A DNA stretch of 64,000 nt from the NCBI RefSeq assembly GCF_001636845.1, contig NZ_LITT01000062.1:203442-267441 (forward strand), in the 5' to 3' direction. Both the position numbers and the translations under genes were made by a program. Of the stretch, positions 26,360-38,132 are shown in pieces (position 1 is the stretch's first letter; each line of letters opens with the position of its first letter). The DNA is from Clostridium ljungdahlii. Its GTDB lineage: Bacteria > Bacillota > Clostridia > Clostridiales > Clostridiaceae. The notes beneath the pieces are model-generated. The model was not told the DNA's origin and ran no database searches. It worked only from the letters and a program-made list of their open reading frames with translations.

Positions 26360-27007
26360 ATGAATAGGGTTAGGGCAATAATGAAACTGGCGCAGGAAGG
26401 AATTGTAGCAGTAATAAGAGCAGATTCTAAAGAACAGGGACTAAAAATAGTTGATGCTGTAAAAAAAGGTGGCATCAAGATGCTTGAAATTACAATGACT
26501 GTGCCGGGTGCAATAGATATAATAAAAGAACTTGCCGAGTATTATAAAAATGAAGATGTAGTGATAGGTGCTGGAACTGTACTTGATACAGAAACTGCAA
26601 GAGCTTGTATACTTGCAGGAGCAAAATATATAGTTAGTCCAAGCTTTAATGCAGATGTTATTAAGTTATGCAATAGATATCGTATTTTAGTAATGCCTGG
26701 TGCCATGACTGTAAAAGAGGCAGTTGAAGGTTTGGAAGCAGGAGCGGAAATAATAAAGATCTTTCCGGGAAATGTTTTCGGACCTCAAATAATTAAAGCT
26801 TTTAAAGGACCTATTCCACAAGGTAATTTCATGCCTACAGGCGGAGTGAATTTAGGTAATGTAAAGGAATGGATAAAATCAGGAGCTATAGCTGTAGGTA
26901 CAGGTGGAGATTTGACAAAAGGCGCTAAAACAGGTGACTATGAATTGGTAACTGAGACTGCAAAGAAATTTGTACAAGCAGTAAAAGAAGCAAAGGAAGG
27001 TAAATAG
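26360..27007 (+). CDS. eda: KDPG/KHG aldolase
   Basis: Cleaves 2-keto-3-deoxy-6-phosphogluconate to pyruvate and glyceraldehyde 3-phosphate. The 215-residue protein has the class I aldolase features: AVIRADS, the Glu in LEITMTVPG, and the Schiff-base Lys in IIKIFPG, followed by MPTGGVN. No 6-phosphogluconate dehydratase (Edd) or KDG kinase is recognised in the window, so its substrate must come from an enzyme elsewhere or from one of the FGGY kinases. It is the last gene of operon 2. Confidence 0.93.
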   Translation: MNRVRAIMKLAQEGIVAVIRADSKEQGLKIVDAVKKGGIKMLEITMTVPGAIDIIKELAEYYKNEDVVIGAGTVLDTETARACILAGAKYIVSPSFNADVIKLCNRYRILVMPGAMTVKEAVEGLEAGAEIIKIFPGNVFGPQIIKAFKGPIPQGNFMPTGGVNLGNVKEWIKSGAIAVGTGGDLTKGAKTGDYELVTETAKKFVQAVKEAKEGK

Positions 27008-27043
27008 AACAATAATTTTCTATAATGAATTATATGTATTTAT

Positions 27044-27086
27044 CACCCCTAACATGTTTATTTTGTAAATATAGATGTTAGGGGTG
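27044..27086. terminator. Hairpin after KDPG aldolase gene
   Basis: CACCCCTAACAT (27044-27055) pairs perfectly with ATGTTAGGGGTG (27075-27086). No long T-tract follows, so termination may be partial and the chemoreceptor gene could be read through. Confidence 0.6.
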
Positions 27087-27186
27087 TTGCTAACAGTACA
27101 TATTAAGACATAAATTGACTTTTGATAAATAAAATTTACAATAATAGTTAATAATTACATATAAATGATTAGGGGGGTGATGTCTT

Positions 27187-29349
27187 ATGCAAAAAAATTA
27201 CCTAAAAGTTTTTTCAGAAATATCAGTTGTATTACTAATTGTATTGTTGATTCGCATGCTTATCTTTGATTTTAATTTGTGTAATATAATTATTGCATTT
27301 TTTGTTTTGGCTCTGTACTTTATCTGTTTCATTACATTACATCGTAGTGCTAAATCTCTAAAAAATGTCTGTAAACAAGTTTCAAATATAAAAGGAGGAG
27401 ATTTGACGGTTGCGATTGAGTCCAGGTCAAACGATGAACTGGGTATGATAGGAGATTCAATTAATATTATGCTCGAAAATTTACGTAACCTGCTGAGTTT
27501 GATCAACGATGAGGCAGAAGAAATGTCTAAAAAGAGTGTAGAATTTGCCTCAGTGTCTGATGAAACAAACCGAGGCATAAAAGTAATTTCAGCCACAATA
27601 TCTGAAATTGCTGCAGGGTCTCAAGAAACTGGCGGCATGGCAGTTGAAGCTGCAAATAAGAATAGTCAAGTTTTTGAACTGGCCGAGAATACTGCAGAAG
27701 AGTCAAAAAAAGTACTTGAAAGTACGCGAAATGTTCTTCAATCGGCAAAAGAAGGCCAAATGCTGATTGAAAAATCAGTATCGGTAATAAATGATATATC
27801 CAATGTTACCGACAATAATACAAAACTTGGTAATGAATTAAAAGATAAATCAACTGAGGTAAGTGGAATTGTTGATCTAATAAATAGCATTTCAGATCAA
27901 ACTAATTTGTTGGCGTTAAATGCTGCGATTGAAGCAGCAAGAGCTGGAGAACATGGTAAGGGTTTCGCAGTTGTTGCTGAGGAAGTTCGTCAATTATCCA
28001 ATCAATCGCAGCAGGCAGCAAAAAGAATAAGTAAAATAATAGAAGGTATGCTTTTAGATACGTCACAAGTAGTTAAGGCATTTGGAATTATGAGTAAAAG
28101 TACTGTCTCGGGTGTAGATACTATAAATAAAGCAAAGTGCAATTTTGAAAGTATTATAAACAGCATTGAAAAATCAAGGGAAAAACTACAGCAAGTGGTT
28201 ACTCATGCGAATAATCAATCAAAAGCTACCAACGATTTGATGTCTACAGTGCATAATGTAGCTGCTATTGCGGAAGAATCTTCAGCTTCCACGCAAACTG
28301 TATCTGAAAATAGTGAACAAATTTCTAAATCAATCGCTTCAATAGCTGGAAATGCAAAGAAACTTTCAAATATGGCCGGCAATTTGGAGCAGGCACTTTT
28401 CAAATTTAAGTTTTCAAATGTGAGAACTCTCAGAGTTGGCTTTGAAATGACGAATAATTCTATATGCTATGCCGGTATGGAGAGATTTGGACAGGCATTG
28501 GAAAAACGTACCGATGGCCGGTATAAACTTAAGATTTACCATAGTGCACAACTTGGAACAGGTATGGATATGATAGAGATGTTGGGTAAAGGTACTCTTG
28601 AAATGACATATCCGTCGTTTTCAACATTGGCTTGCTTTGACAAGAGATTTATGATATTTGATTTTCCTTTTATATTCAAAAACGAGCATATAGCAGACAA
28701 AGTACTTAATGGTACTTTTGCAAGAAAGTTATTGGATATGCTTGAGGAATATGGATTTTATGGACTTGCATTTGCTGAAAATGGTTTCAGGGATACTACC
28801 AATTCTGTACGTCCCATAACAAAATTAGAAGATATTAAAGGTTTAAGAATCAGGACAATGGAAAATGATTTGCATATTGATACCTGGAAGTATTTAGGCG
28901 CAGAACCTGTACCACTTCCTTATGCAAAATTATATAATGCAATGCGTAAAAAGGAAATAGATGGCCAAGAGAATCCTGTTACGGCAATTTACGGTGATAG
29001 ATTTGACGAGGTTCAAAAGTATTTGACGTTGACCCATCATGTATATTCACCATTCGTACTTATGTATTCAAAAAAATTGTGGGATACGGTTCCGGAAGAC
29101 GATAAAAAAATCATTATAGAATGTGCCAAAGAAGGAGCACTTTATACTACAGAGGTTAATAGAAAGAGAGTTGACAGATGTTTATTGGAATTAAAATCCA
29201 GAGGAATGAAAGTTGATTCTATAAGTCCGAATGAAATGGTTAAAATTAAGGATGCTGTCAAACCTGTTGTTGATAAATACAAAAATGAAATCGGTAAAGA
29301 ATTAGTAAAAGAGCTATTTGATGAGATTGAAAAAGCTGAAGGAATATAG
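27187..29349 (+). CDS. Methyl-accepting chemotaxis protein fused to a C-terminal DctP solute-binding domain
   Basis: This 720-residue protein combines two families. Residues 11-27 and 32-51 are membrane helices with only ~5 residues between them, so there is no external sensor. HAMP follows at about 52-105. The chemoreceptor signalling domain runs to about 405, with the hairpin tip [18 protein letters not shown] at 237-254. Residues 414-715 match TRAP-transporter DctP binding proteins ([22 protein letters not shown], the substrate-binding Arg556 in [15 protein letters not shown]). The DctP part has no signal peptide and should lie in the cytoplasm. RBS GGGGGGTG. It follows the sugar-acid operon and no dctQM is present. 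Confidence 0.92.
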   Translation: MQKNYLKVFSEISVVLLIVLLIRMLIFDFNLCNIIIAFFVLALYFICFITLHRSAKSLKNVCKQVSNIKGGDLTVAIESRSNDELGMIGDSINIMLENLRNLLSLINDEAEEMSKKSVEFASVSDETNRGIKVISATISEIAAGSQETGGMAVEAANKNSQVFELAENTAEESKKVLESTRNVLQSAKEGQMLIEKSVSVINDISNVTDNNTKLGNELKDKSTEVSGIVDLINSISDQTNLLALNAAIEAARAGEHGKGFAVVAEEVRQLSNQSQQAAKRISKIIEGMLLDTSQVVKAFGIMSKSTVSGVDTINKAKCNFESIINSIEKSREKLQQVVTHANNQSKATNDLMSTVHNVAAIAEESSASTQTVSENSEQISKSIASIAGNAKKLSNMAGNLEQALFKFKFSNVRTLRVGFEMTNNSICYAGMERFGQALEKRTDGRYKLKIYHSAQLGTGMDMIEMLGKGTLEMTYPSFSTLACFDKRFMIFDFPFIFKNEHIADKVLNGTFARKLLDMLEEYGFYGLAFAENGFRDTTNSVRPITKLEDIKGLRIRTMENDLHIDTWKYLGAEPVPLPYAKLYNAMRKKEIDGQENPVTAIYGDRFDEVQKYLTLTHHVYSPFVLMYSKKLWDTVPEDDKKIIIECAKEGALYTTEVNRKRVDRCLLELKSRGMKVDSISPNEMVKIKDAVKPVVDKYKNEIGKELVKELFDEIEKAEGI

Positions 29350-31561
<2,212 letters not shown>

Positions 31562-31576
31562 AGTATAATATAATTC

Positions 31577-31610
31577 ATACTGGCTATTTTTTAAAATGGC
31601 CAGTATTTTT
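31577..31610 (+). terminator. Terminator after the collagen-like gene
   Basis: ATACTGG (31577-31583) pairs with CCAGTAT (31600-31606), with further pairing of GC/GG and a run of T after it. Confidence 0.8.
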
Positions 31611-31686
31611 TAATGACATAAAGCTTGTATCATCTTTTTTTTGTTTTCATATTATATAGCGTACTAAATTTTAAGGAAGTGATTAT

Positions 31687-32759
31687 ATGATAACTGTAAG
31701 TTTATGTATGATAGTAAAAAATGAGGAAGATACTATAGGAAGATGTCTAGATTCTGTAAAAGAGGTAGTAGATGAGTTCGTAATAGTAGATACAGGATCT
31801 TCTGACAATACTAAAAATGTGATAAAAAAATATACTAATAATATTTATGATTTTAAATGGATTGATGATTTTTCAGCTGCAAGAAACTTTGCATTTAGTA
31901 AAGCAACTAAAGAGTATATTTTCTGGTTAGATGCCGATGATATACTACTTCCTGAAGATATAAAAAAGTTTAAATTTTTAAAGAAAAATTTAGACACCTC
32001 CATAGATTCTGTAACAATGAAATACAATATAAGTTTTGATGAATATGGGAATATAACTACAAGCTATCGACGTAATAGATTAGTCAAAAGAGAAAAAAAT
32101 TTAAATGGATTGGATTTGTCCATGAGTATTTAGAAGTGTATGGAAATATAATTAATAGCGAAATTAGCATAACTCATAAGAAAATAAACTATTCTCCTAA
32201 CCGTAATCTTGAGATTTTTCGAAATAAATTAAAAGAAGGTGTAGAGTTTACTCCTAGGGATATATTATACTATGGAAATGAATTATACGAACATGAAATA
32301 TTTGAAGAAGCTTTAAAATATTATAATAGTTTTTTAGATTCAAAAAAAGGATGGTATGAAGATAACATTTATGTTTGCGGAAATATATGTGATTATTATC
32401 AATCAATTAATAATGGTGAGGAATCCCGTAAATATGCCTTTAAAAGCTTTGAATATGATGCTCCGAGAGCCGAAGCATGTTGTAGACTTGGCTTTTCTTT
32501 TTTACAAGAAAACAAGATTAATCAAGCAATATTTTGGTATGAAACAGCTGCAAACCTGAAAAAACCAAAAGATAGTTTAGGATTTTTTAATGATGCCTGT
32601 TGGACATGGCTTCCGCATTTACAATTGTGTGTTTGCTATGACAGATTAGGTAATCATAAATTAGCTTATGATCACAATGAAGTGGCTAGTAAGTTTATAC
32701 CTAATAATAAAAAAATACTTTATAATAGAAAGTATTTTAAAAGTATAGGATTAAAATGA
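31687..32759 (+). pseudogene. Family 2 glycosyltransferase with TPR-like C-terminus, frameshifted at an A7 tract
   Basis: The first part (31687-32133) encodes a GT-A domain: SLCMIVKNEEDTIGRCLDSV, DTGSSDNT and FWLDADD. It then runs into a stop. The second part (32136-32759) encodes the rest, including tetratricopeptide-like helices (EEALKYYNSFLDSKKGW, INQAIFWYETAANLKK). Reading the junction in the downstream frame restores KFKWIGFVHEYLEVYGN, the usual continuation. The break is at seven A residues, 32093-32099; one more A would join the frames to ~357 residues. It is either a disabled gene, an on/off phase-variable gene, or a sequencing error. Confidence 0.85.
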
Positions 32760-32837
32760 TAATTTAAGTAATTTATGTTTTTCTCTAAATTAGTATATTT
32801 TTAAAAATAAAAGCTAGTAAAAAAAGTCTGTAAGTAT

Positions 32838-32873
32838 AGTTTTCTATGATAAATCAAAATATCATAGAAAACT
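32838..32873. terminator. Bidirectional terminator hairpin
   Basis: AGTTTTCTATGATA (32838-32851) pairs with TATCATAGAAAACT (32860-32873), a perfect 14-bp stem, followed by GTTTTATT. It lies between convergent glycosyltransferase genes. Confidence 0.8.
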
Positions 32874-32949
32874 GTTTTATTATGGGAAAAAGAGCAGTAT
32901 AGATACTATGCTTAATTACCTAAGTCTTATACAAACAAAACTATAGAAG

Positions 32950-34896
32950 CTATTCCCACTTTATCAACCTTGGATTTTCATCTAGGATAGATTTATATTG
33001 TTCTAAAATTCCATACTTACCTTGAGGATCTGCTTTTAAATATCTAATATATTTAGATTGCCTTAGTTCTTTGGTTGACCAACCCAAATGCTTTAATTTT
33101 ACATAACATATACATCCAGGTAAGCTAAATATATTTTCAGGAATCCTTCCACAATGAAGAGGTTTTTCCTGCCAATTATAATTAAAATTAGGCTGATATC
33201 TTATTAAAAACGGCCTATAATACTTATGTGCTCTCCAATAAAAATCTTCTCTATAATGACTCTCATCCCACATATCATATAGTCTAAAAGCATAATAATC
33301 AAAATTAGGTTGATTAATTAATTCTCTAATAATTTTACATATTCTATCTTCAAAAATTTCATCAGCATCTAAAAATAATATCCAGTCTGGATTTGTATTT
33401 GCTGTTATTTTCCACAATTGTTTTCTTAAAATGACTTCATTATTAAATCCATGTTTTTCATTTTGTACCAATGTTAGTGGTATATTTTCAAATACCTTTT
33501 TGCATATTTCAACCGAGTTGTCTTCACTAGCGTCATCCAAAATTACAACATTATCTACATATTTAGCTGCATGTGTTAAAACTTTTTCTAAAAATTTCCC
33601 ACTTTCATTTCTCATAAGCATGGCAAGTGTTATTTTATTTTTTTCATCTTTATTTATTCTTATCCGTTCCTCTAATAAATCCAAAATATTGTATCCAAAG
33701 AGAGGTTTGTTATCGTTATTTATAAGCTTTATATTTTCTATTAGCATAGATTGCTTATTTAATTGTAAATTACAAATAAAAATTTTTGTAGAATTTTCTG
33801 TGATACTTTTATTTTCTAATTGAAATTTACATATTATATTAATTTTGTTTTCGTTAATATTCATTTTATCAGTATTAATATCAAGTATATTTATATTACA
33901 AATAAGCTTTTTCCCTAATACATACTTTATAATATTATTTTTGTCCTTATTAAATTTATCTGCATAGACAGAACATAAATATTTATTTACCTCAAAATTA
34001 TTAATATTGTTATAATCATAGGAATAAAAATTTTTTAAAAAATTTCTTGCAAAATTATCTATATACAAAGAATTGTTAATATCATATATACATTTATTTC
34101 TAAATTTTTCTACTTCTTTTAAATTATCTTTTCTATATATATGATAGGCTGGGTAAGTGGTGTCAACATACAATTTCAGACCTAAAGCTGCTGCTCTTAT
34201 GCAAAAATGTCTATCTTCTCCCCAAAATGATAAATTATAGATTTTGTTAAAGTTAACTCCCTTCTCAATAGCTCCTTTGCTTATCAAAGTACATGCGCCT
34301 AAACCACCTACTTCATATATACCTGGCTTTTTTAGTTTTTCTATAAAGTCTGTATATTTTTTATTAAATTCATCTTGAGATAATATTTCATTTCTTCCTT
34401 TATTAACAAATGAATATTCGTCACACATCCAAACTTGTGGTAATTCACTGGAATCTTTTTGCCACCTAGTCCAAAATATTTCAGATATTATATCTTTATT
34501 ACTATTGATTAAACTTAATAATGTTTTGGGATGCAGCATTATATCTGAATCTATTAAAAATAAATAATCATAATGATTTTTTTTAGCATGGTCTATAATT
34601 CTATTTTTATATTCTGCTATTTTCCAAATTAAACTTTCTTTCCAATAATGCATATCCTCCGTACGAATATAATTGTCTATTTTATCTCCTTTTTCAATTA
34701 TAACTTTATCATTTGATTCCAAAGAGAAATTTTTGAGCAAGTTACTTGAATTAACATCATCATTATCATCTATAAAAAAATAGTTTATTGAAATGTCTTT
34801 CTTTATCATATTTTTCAAAAAGCTTATAAAGTTCTCTAATATATCACATGATTGTCTTATAGGGCTTCCAATTAAAATTCTTCTATTTCCATGCAT
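32950..34896 (-). CDS. Large glycosyltransferase, two GT-A-like domains
   Basis: The ~648-residue protein has two transferase-like parts. The N-terminal ~330 residues contain ILIGSPIRQSCDIL, YLFLIDSDIMLHPKTLL and GLGACTLISKGAIEKGVNF. These resemble Anp1-type or related transferases with a DSD metal motif. The C-terminal ~220 residues are a family 2 domain: LAMLMRNESGKFLEKVLTHA, DDASEDNS and WILFLDADEIFED. A linker of about 100 mostly Asn/Lys/Ile residues separates them. I place the start at ATG 34896, because GGGAGGG lies between it and the in-frame ATG at 34911. It probably acts on the surface glycan of the nearby collagen-like protein. Confidence 0.82.
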   Translation of the reverse strand: MHGNRRILIGSPIRQSCDILENFISFLKNMIKKDISINYFFIDDNDDVNSSNLLKNFSLESNDKVIIEKGDKIDNYIRTEDMHYWKESLIWKIAEYKNRIIDHAKKNHYDYLFLIDSDIMLHPKTLLSLINSNKDIISEIFWTRWQKDSSELPQVWMCDEYSFVNKGRNEILSQDEFNKKYTDFIEKLKKPGIYEVGGLGACTLISKGAIEKGVNFNKIYNLSFWGEDRHFCIRAAALGLKLYVDTTYPAYHIYRKDNLKEVEKFRNKCIYDINNSLYIDNFARNFLKNFYSYDYNNINNFEVNKYLCSVYADKFNKDKNNIIKYVLGKKLICNINILDINTDKMNINENKINIICKFQLENKSITENSTKIFICNLQLNKQSMLIENIKLINNDNKPLFGYNILDLLEERIRINKDEKNKITLAMLMRNESGKFLEKVLTHAAKYVDNVVILDDASEDNSVEICKKVFENIPLTLVQNEKHGFNNEVILRKQLWKITANTNPDWILFLDADEIFEDRICKIIRELINQPNFDYYAFRLYDMWDESHYREDFYWRAHKYYRPFLIRYQPNFNYNWQEKPLHCGRIPENIFSLPGCICYVKLKHLGWSTKELRQSKYIRYLKADPQGKYGILEQYKSILDENPRLIKWE

Positions 34897-35142
34897 TAAA
34901 TTCCCTCCCATATAATTTCACTGTAAATAATAAGTATAGGATCATTACTTACTAAATTATTTTCATTTATATATTATTCATAAATTTCAATTTTGCCTAT
35001 AAATAAAAATCGATATGATTTAATACTATAATTTCATTGTGAAATAATTTATGCTTAAAAATTAATTGTATAATAGTTAACTAAAATTATTACAACTTCA
35101 TATAATGTATTTAGAATTTATATAAATAAGGGGTCGATTGTA

Positions 35143-36672
35143 ATGAATATTTATATGATACCGTTTTTTGTAAATAAAGAAAATTATGGTGAAGAAATGA
35201 ATATGGCATCCCAATGTTTGAAAAGTTTATCTTATTCTAAAGATGTTAATATATTGATTTTCAATCAGGGATGCTTGTCTAATAAAGAGCTGGATGAAAT
35301 TTTGCAAAAATTCAATTTTAACTATGAAATAATTGGTATTGGTGAAAATGTAGGAATTACACTATCCAGATATATAGGACTTAGATATATTATAGAAAAT
35401 TATTCTAATATTAATTATGTTATAGAAGCTCATATTGATATGATTTTCCCTCCTAATTGGCAAGAACCATTAATACAATACTTGGATTCATCTGAAGAAC
35501 CAATGATATCTCCTGCAATAATAACTAATTTTTCAGATGATGCTTTTCCCAATAAAAATACTACTCTAGAAGATAAAATTAAATATTTGTCCACAATGGG
35601 AGAAAATAAATTTACTAATGGATTTGTGCATCCTGTTATTCATAAATTAAGTATATTAAAAGAAATATGTCCATATGATGTTGGATTTTTAACAGGTACT
35701 CAAGGTTATGAAGATGATAGTATTTTATTAGGATATAATTATTATATGGGTACCAATAAAAAATGGTTGCCTAAAATTTATCATAAATCCTATGTTTATC
35801 ATAAGACATTATTTCAAAGATTTAAACTTCAAAATGTGTCTGAATCTTTTAATAAAAATTATCTAGGATTAAAATCACAGTATGGAGCATATGGATTAAA
35901 AGAATTAAGTAGAATTTATCCAAACAATGATTTTTTCATAGGTGAATATCGTAAATCTATAGTAAATCCCAATATATACAAAAAGTATAATATGTATATT
36001 GAAAAAAACAGTTCTAAAACAAAATCTCCTATAGACAAAAAATCTTCAAGATTTATAGTTACTACAGATGAGAAAAAAACAAACTGCTTATTAAAAATTC
36101 CTAATGATTGGTGGAGCAGATGTTACGAATATGCCTGGGCATCAAACTTTTTAGAAAAAAATGATACCTGTTTAGATGCAGCTTGCGGTGTTCCTCACCC
36201 TTTCAAATTTTATTTAGCCAGCATATGCAAAAATGTATATGCATGTGATATTGATACTGATATTTTAGATGAAAATAAAATTTTATCAAGAGTTAGCCAA
36301 TATTTTGATGAAGAAGATATTAAAGAGGCTGCAAAATATATAAATAGAATAAACTTTTCAAATAGCAGTTTGACAAATCTTCCCTATGAGGATAATAAAT
36401 TTGACAAAGTTTATTGTATTTCGGTACTTGAGCATCTCTCAAATGGTGATAAAGGAGAATCTATTAATGAGTTTTACAGAGTTTTAAAAAAAGATGGCTT
36501 ACTTGTATTAACCGTTGATTATCCAACTGCAGATATAAATTTATTAGTTAACAATTTAAAAAATGCAGGATTTAAATTTGTAGATTTATTTGATTGTAAA
36601 ATATATCCTAATGCTATATATTCTAAATTATTAGGCGGATTATATTGTTTCAGATTATTATTAAAAAAATAA
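35143..36672 (+). CDS. Glycosyltransferase fused to a SAM-dependent methyltransferase
   Basis: Residues 1-~290 are a glycosyltransferase-like domain (MNIYMIPFFVNKENYGEE, VIEAHIDMIFPPNW, GFLTGTQGYEDDSI). After a Lys/Ser-rich linker, residues ~325-509 form a class I methyltransferase: motif I CLDAACGVPHPFKF, acidic loop YACDIDTD, and the Methyltransf_11 segment FDKVYCISVLEHLSNGDKG followed by YRVLKKDGLLVLTVDYP. This could add and methylate a sugar, a capping reaction known for O-glycans of spore collagen-like proteins. RBS AAGGGGTCG before ATG 35143. The gene is alone on its strand. Confidence 0.82.
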   Translation: MNIYMIPFFVNKENYGEEMNMASQCLKSLSYSKDVNILIFNQGCLSNKELDEILQKFNFNYEIIGIGENVGITLSRYIGLRYIIENYSNINYVIEAHIDMIFPPNWQEPLIQYLDSSEEPMISPAIITNFSDDAFPNKNTTLEDKIKYLSTMGENKFTNGFVHPVIHKLSILKEICPYDVGFLTGTQGYEDDSILLGYNYYMGTNKKWLPKIYHKSYVYHKTLFQRFKLQNVSESFNKNYLGLKSQYGAYGLKELSRIYPNNDFFIGEYRKSIVNPNIYKKYNMYIEKNSSKTKSPIDKKSSRFIVTTDEKKTNCLLKIPNDWWSRCYEYAWASNFLEKNDTCLDAACGVPHPFKFYLASICKNVYACDIDTDILDENKILSRVSQYFDEEDIKEAAKYINRINFSNSSLTNLPYEDNKFDKVYCISVLEHLSNGDKGESINEFYRVLKKDGLLVLTVDYPTADINLLVNNLKNAGFKFVDLFDCKIYPNAIYSKLLGGLYCFRLLLKK

Positions 36673-36716
36673 TGTAATAACTTTAATCGGGATGAAAATA
36701 TAGCTAATATTATAAT

Positions 36717-36890
36717 TTGGATACAATAGCAGTAGAAGCAGCAATTCACCCTATATATAAATGCAAATATCATGGATGTACTGTACAAACTGGTTCTAAT
36801 GGTGCACAAGGAATTCAAGGGGTTGTTGAACTTATTGGCAATAGCTCCATTGTTCCATTTGCATCAGAAAATGAAAAACCCATCTTTTAA
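36717..36890 (+). pseudogene. Remnant of a collagen-like or surface protein gene
   Basis: A 57-codon open frame starting at TTG 36717 or earlier, with no ribosome site, encodes VEAAIHPIYKCKYHGC, then TGSNGAQGIQG, which looks like two or three G-X-Y triplets, then a tail ending in EKPIF. An in-frame stop precedes it. It appears to be the 3' end of a lost gene near the glycosylation cluster. The remaining bases of the 409-base gap before the DegV gene are A/T-rich, with no feature that I can name. Confidence 0.35.
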
Positions 36891-37096
36891 ATAAATATAC
36901 TGCTTTTATTATTTTATAAAGCCTTTAACACATAAAAGTTATTAACCTTATACTTTTAAATCTCGATTGGGAAAGTTTGTTTTAAATTTGCATATGTTAG
37001 TATAGCTAATACAATAGGTTTTTGATATAATATTATATGGAAACATATGTAAGGGAACTATGGCATAGATAATATATTATATTGGGGGAGATATTG

Positions 37097-37966
37097 GTGA
37101 CAGTACCTATAATTATGACAGATGCATCCTGTGATTTGCCAGGAAGTTTTATGAAAAAAAATAATATACAATTTTTGGGGTTGATGTGTCACTTTAAAAA
37201 CAAAGATTATGAGGACGATTTTGGTAAATCATTAAGCTATGAGGAATTTTATAAAGGTCTTGAAAATGGAGAAATGCCATATACATCACAGATAAATGAA
37301 TACAGGTTTACTGAAAAATTTAAAGAATTGCTGAAACAGAAAAGACCTATCATATACATAGGAATGTCATCTGGAATAAGTGGAACTTTTAATAGCTCGA
37401 AACTAGCAAAGAATGCGATTTTAAGCGAATTTGAAGACGCAGATATAACCTTGATAGACAGCAAAAGTTCTTCTATTGGGCTCGGAATTTTAGTATACTA
37501 CGCTTGTAAAATGGCACAGGAAGGTTTAAGCAAAGATGAGATTGTAAATTGGGTGAACAATAATAGGCTAAAGATGAATCATTGGTTTGTGGTAGAAGAT
37601 TTAAAGCATTTAAAGAGAGGCGGCAGAATATCTTCATCTAAAGCTATTGTAGGTACTCTTTTGGATGTAAAGCCTATTATATACATTGAAAATCAAGGAG
37701 AACTTAAAAATGTAACAAATGTTAGAGGAAGAAAAAAAGCTATAAAATATCTGGTAGAAAGATTTAGAGAAAGAGCCTTAGATAATGAAAATCAGGTTAT
37801 AGGTATATCTCATGGAAATTGTATAGAAGATGCTAAGCTTTTAAAAAATATAATAGAGAGAGAATTTCCAAACAATAGATTTATCATAAACATGTTGGGT
37901 GTGGGTATGGCTGCTCACTGCGGCAGTGGGATGCTTTCACTCTGTTTTTTGGGAAATAAAAGATGA
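37097..37966 (+). CDS. DegV family fatty-acid-binding protein
   Basis: DegV/FakB proteins bind a fatty acid and present it to the kinase FakA. The 290-residue protein has the N-terminal IIMTDASCDLP, the lipid-pocket motif YIGMSSGISGTFNSS, DSKSSSIGLG and the conserved GGRISSSKA. The C-terminus ends in MAAHCGSGMLSLCFLG. I choose GTG 37097, behind GGGGGAG; TTG at 37094 or 37082 would crowd or contain the ribosome site. A single gene with its own terminator at 37984-38023; no fakA is near. Confidence 0.92.
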   Translation: MTVPIIMTDASCDLPGSFMKKNNIQFLGLMCHFKNKDYEDDFGKSLSYEEFYKGLENGEMPYTSQINEYRFTEKFKELLKQKRPIIYIGMSSGISGTFNSSKLAKNAILSEFEDADITLIDSKSSSIGLGILVYYACKMAQEGLSKDEIVNWVNNNRLKMNHWFVVEDLKHLKRGGRISSSKAIVGTLLDVKPIIYIENQGELKNVTNVRGRKKAIKYLVERFRERALDNENQVIGISHGNCIEDAKLLKNIIEREFPNNRFIINMLGVGMAAHCGSGMLSLCFLGNKR

Positions 37967-37983
37967 TTATATTGATTAAATTA

Positions 37984-38023
37984 AAAATTACTACTGCATT
38001 TAAATTCAGTAGTAATTTTTTTT
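37984..38023 (+). terminator. Terminator after degV-family gene
   Basis: ATTACTACTG (37987-37996) pairs with CAGTAGTAAT (38007-38016), flanked by A-run and TTTTTTTT. Confidence 0.9.
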
Positions 38024-38079
38024 ACAAAACATATTGAAATTTTATAAATTAACTGGTATTATATCAATAACGTTTAATT

Positions 38080-38105
38080 TATCACTACATTGAATTAAAG
38101 TGATA
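38080..38105 (+). promoter_or_regulatory. Inverted repeat before hisZ (candidate operator)
   Basis: TATCACT (38080-38086) and AGTGATA (38099-38105) form a 7-bp inverted repeat with 12 bases between, ~30 bases before the hisZ start. No T-box motif (GGGTGGNACCGCG-like) is present in the 166-base gap, so histidine control here would be by a protein or by feedback only. Confidence 0.3.
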
Positions 38106-38132
38106 CTGTAATGAAATAAGGAAGTGATACTC

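Noticed and set aside
38080..38132. T-box or histidine riboswitch before hisZ
   Set aside because: The gap is too short and lacks the conserved T-box sequence; only a 7-bp inverted repeat is seen.
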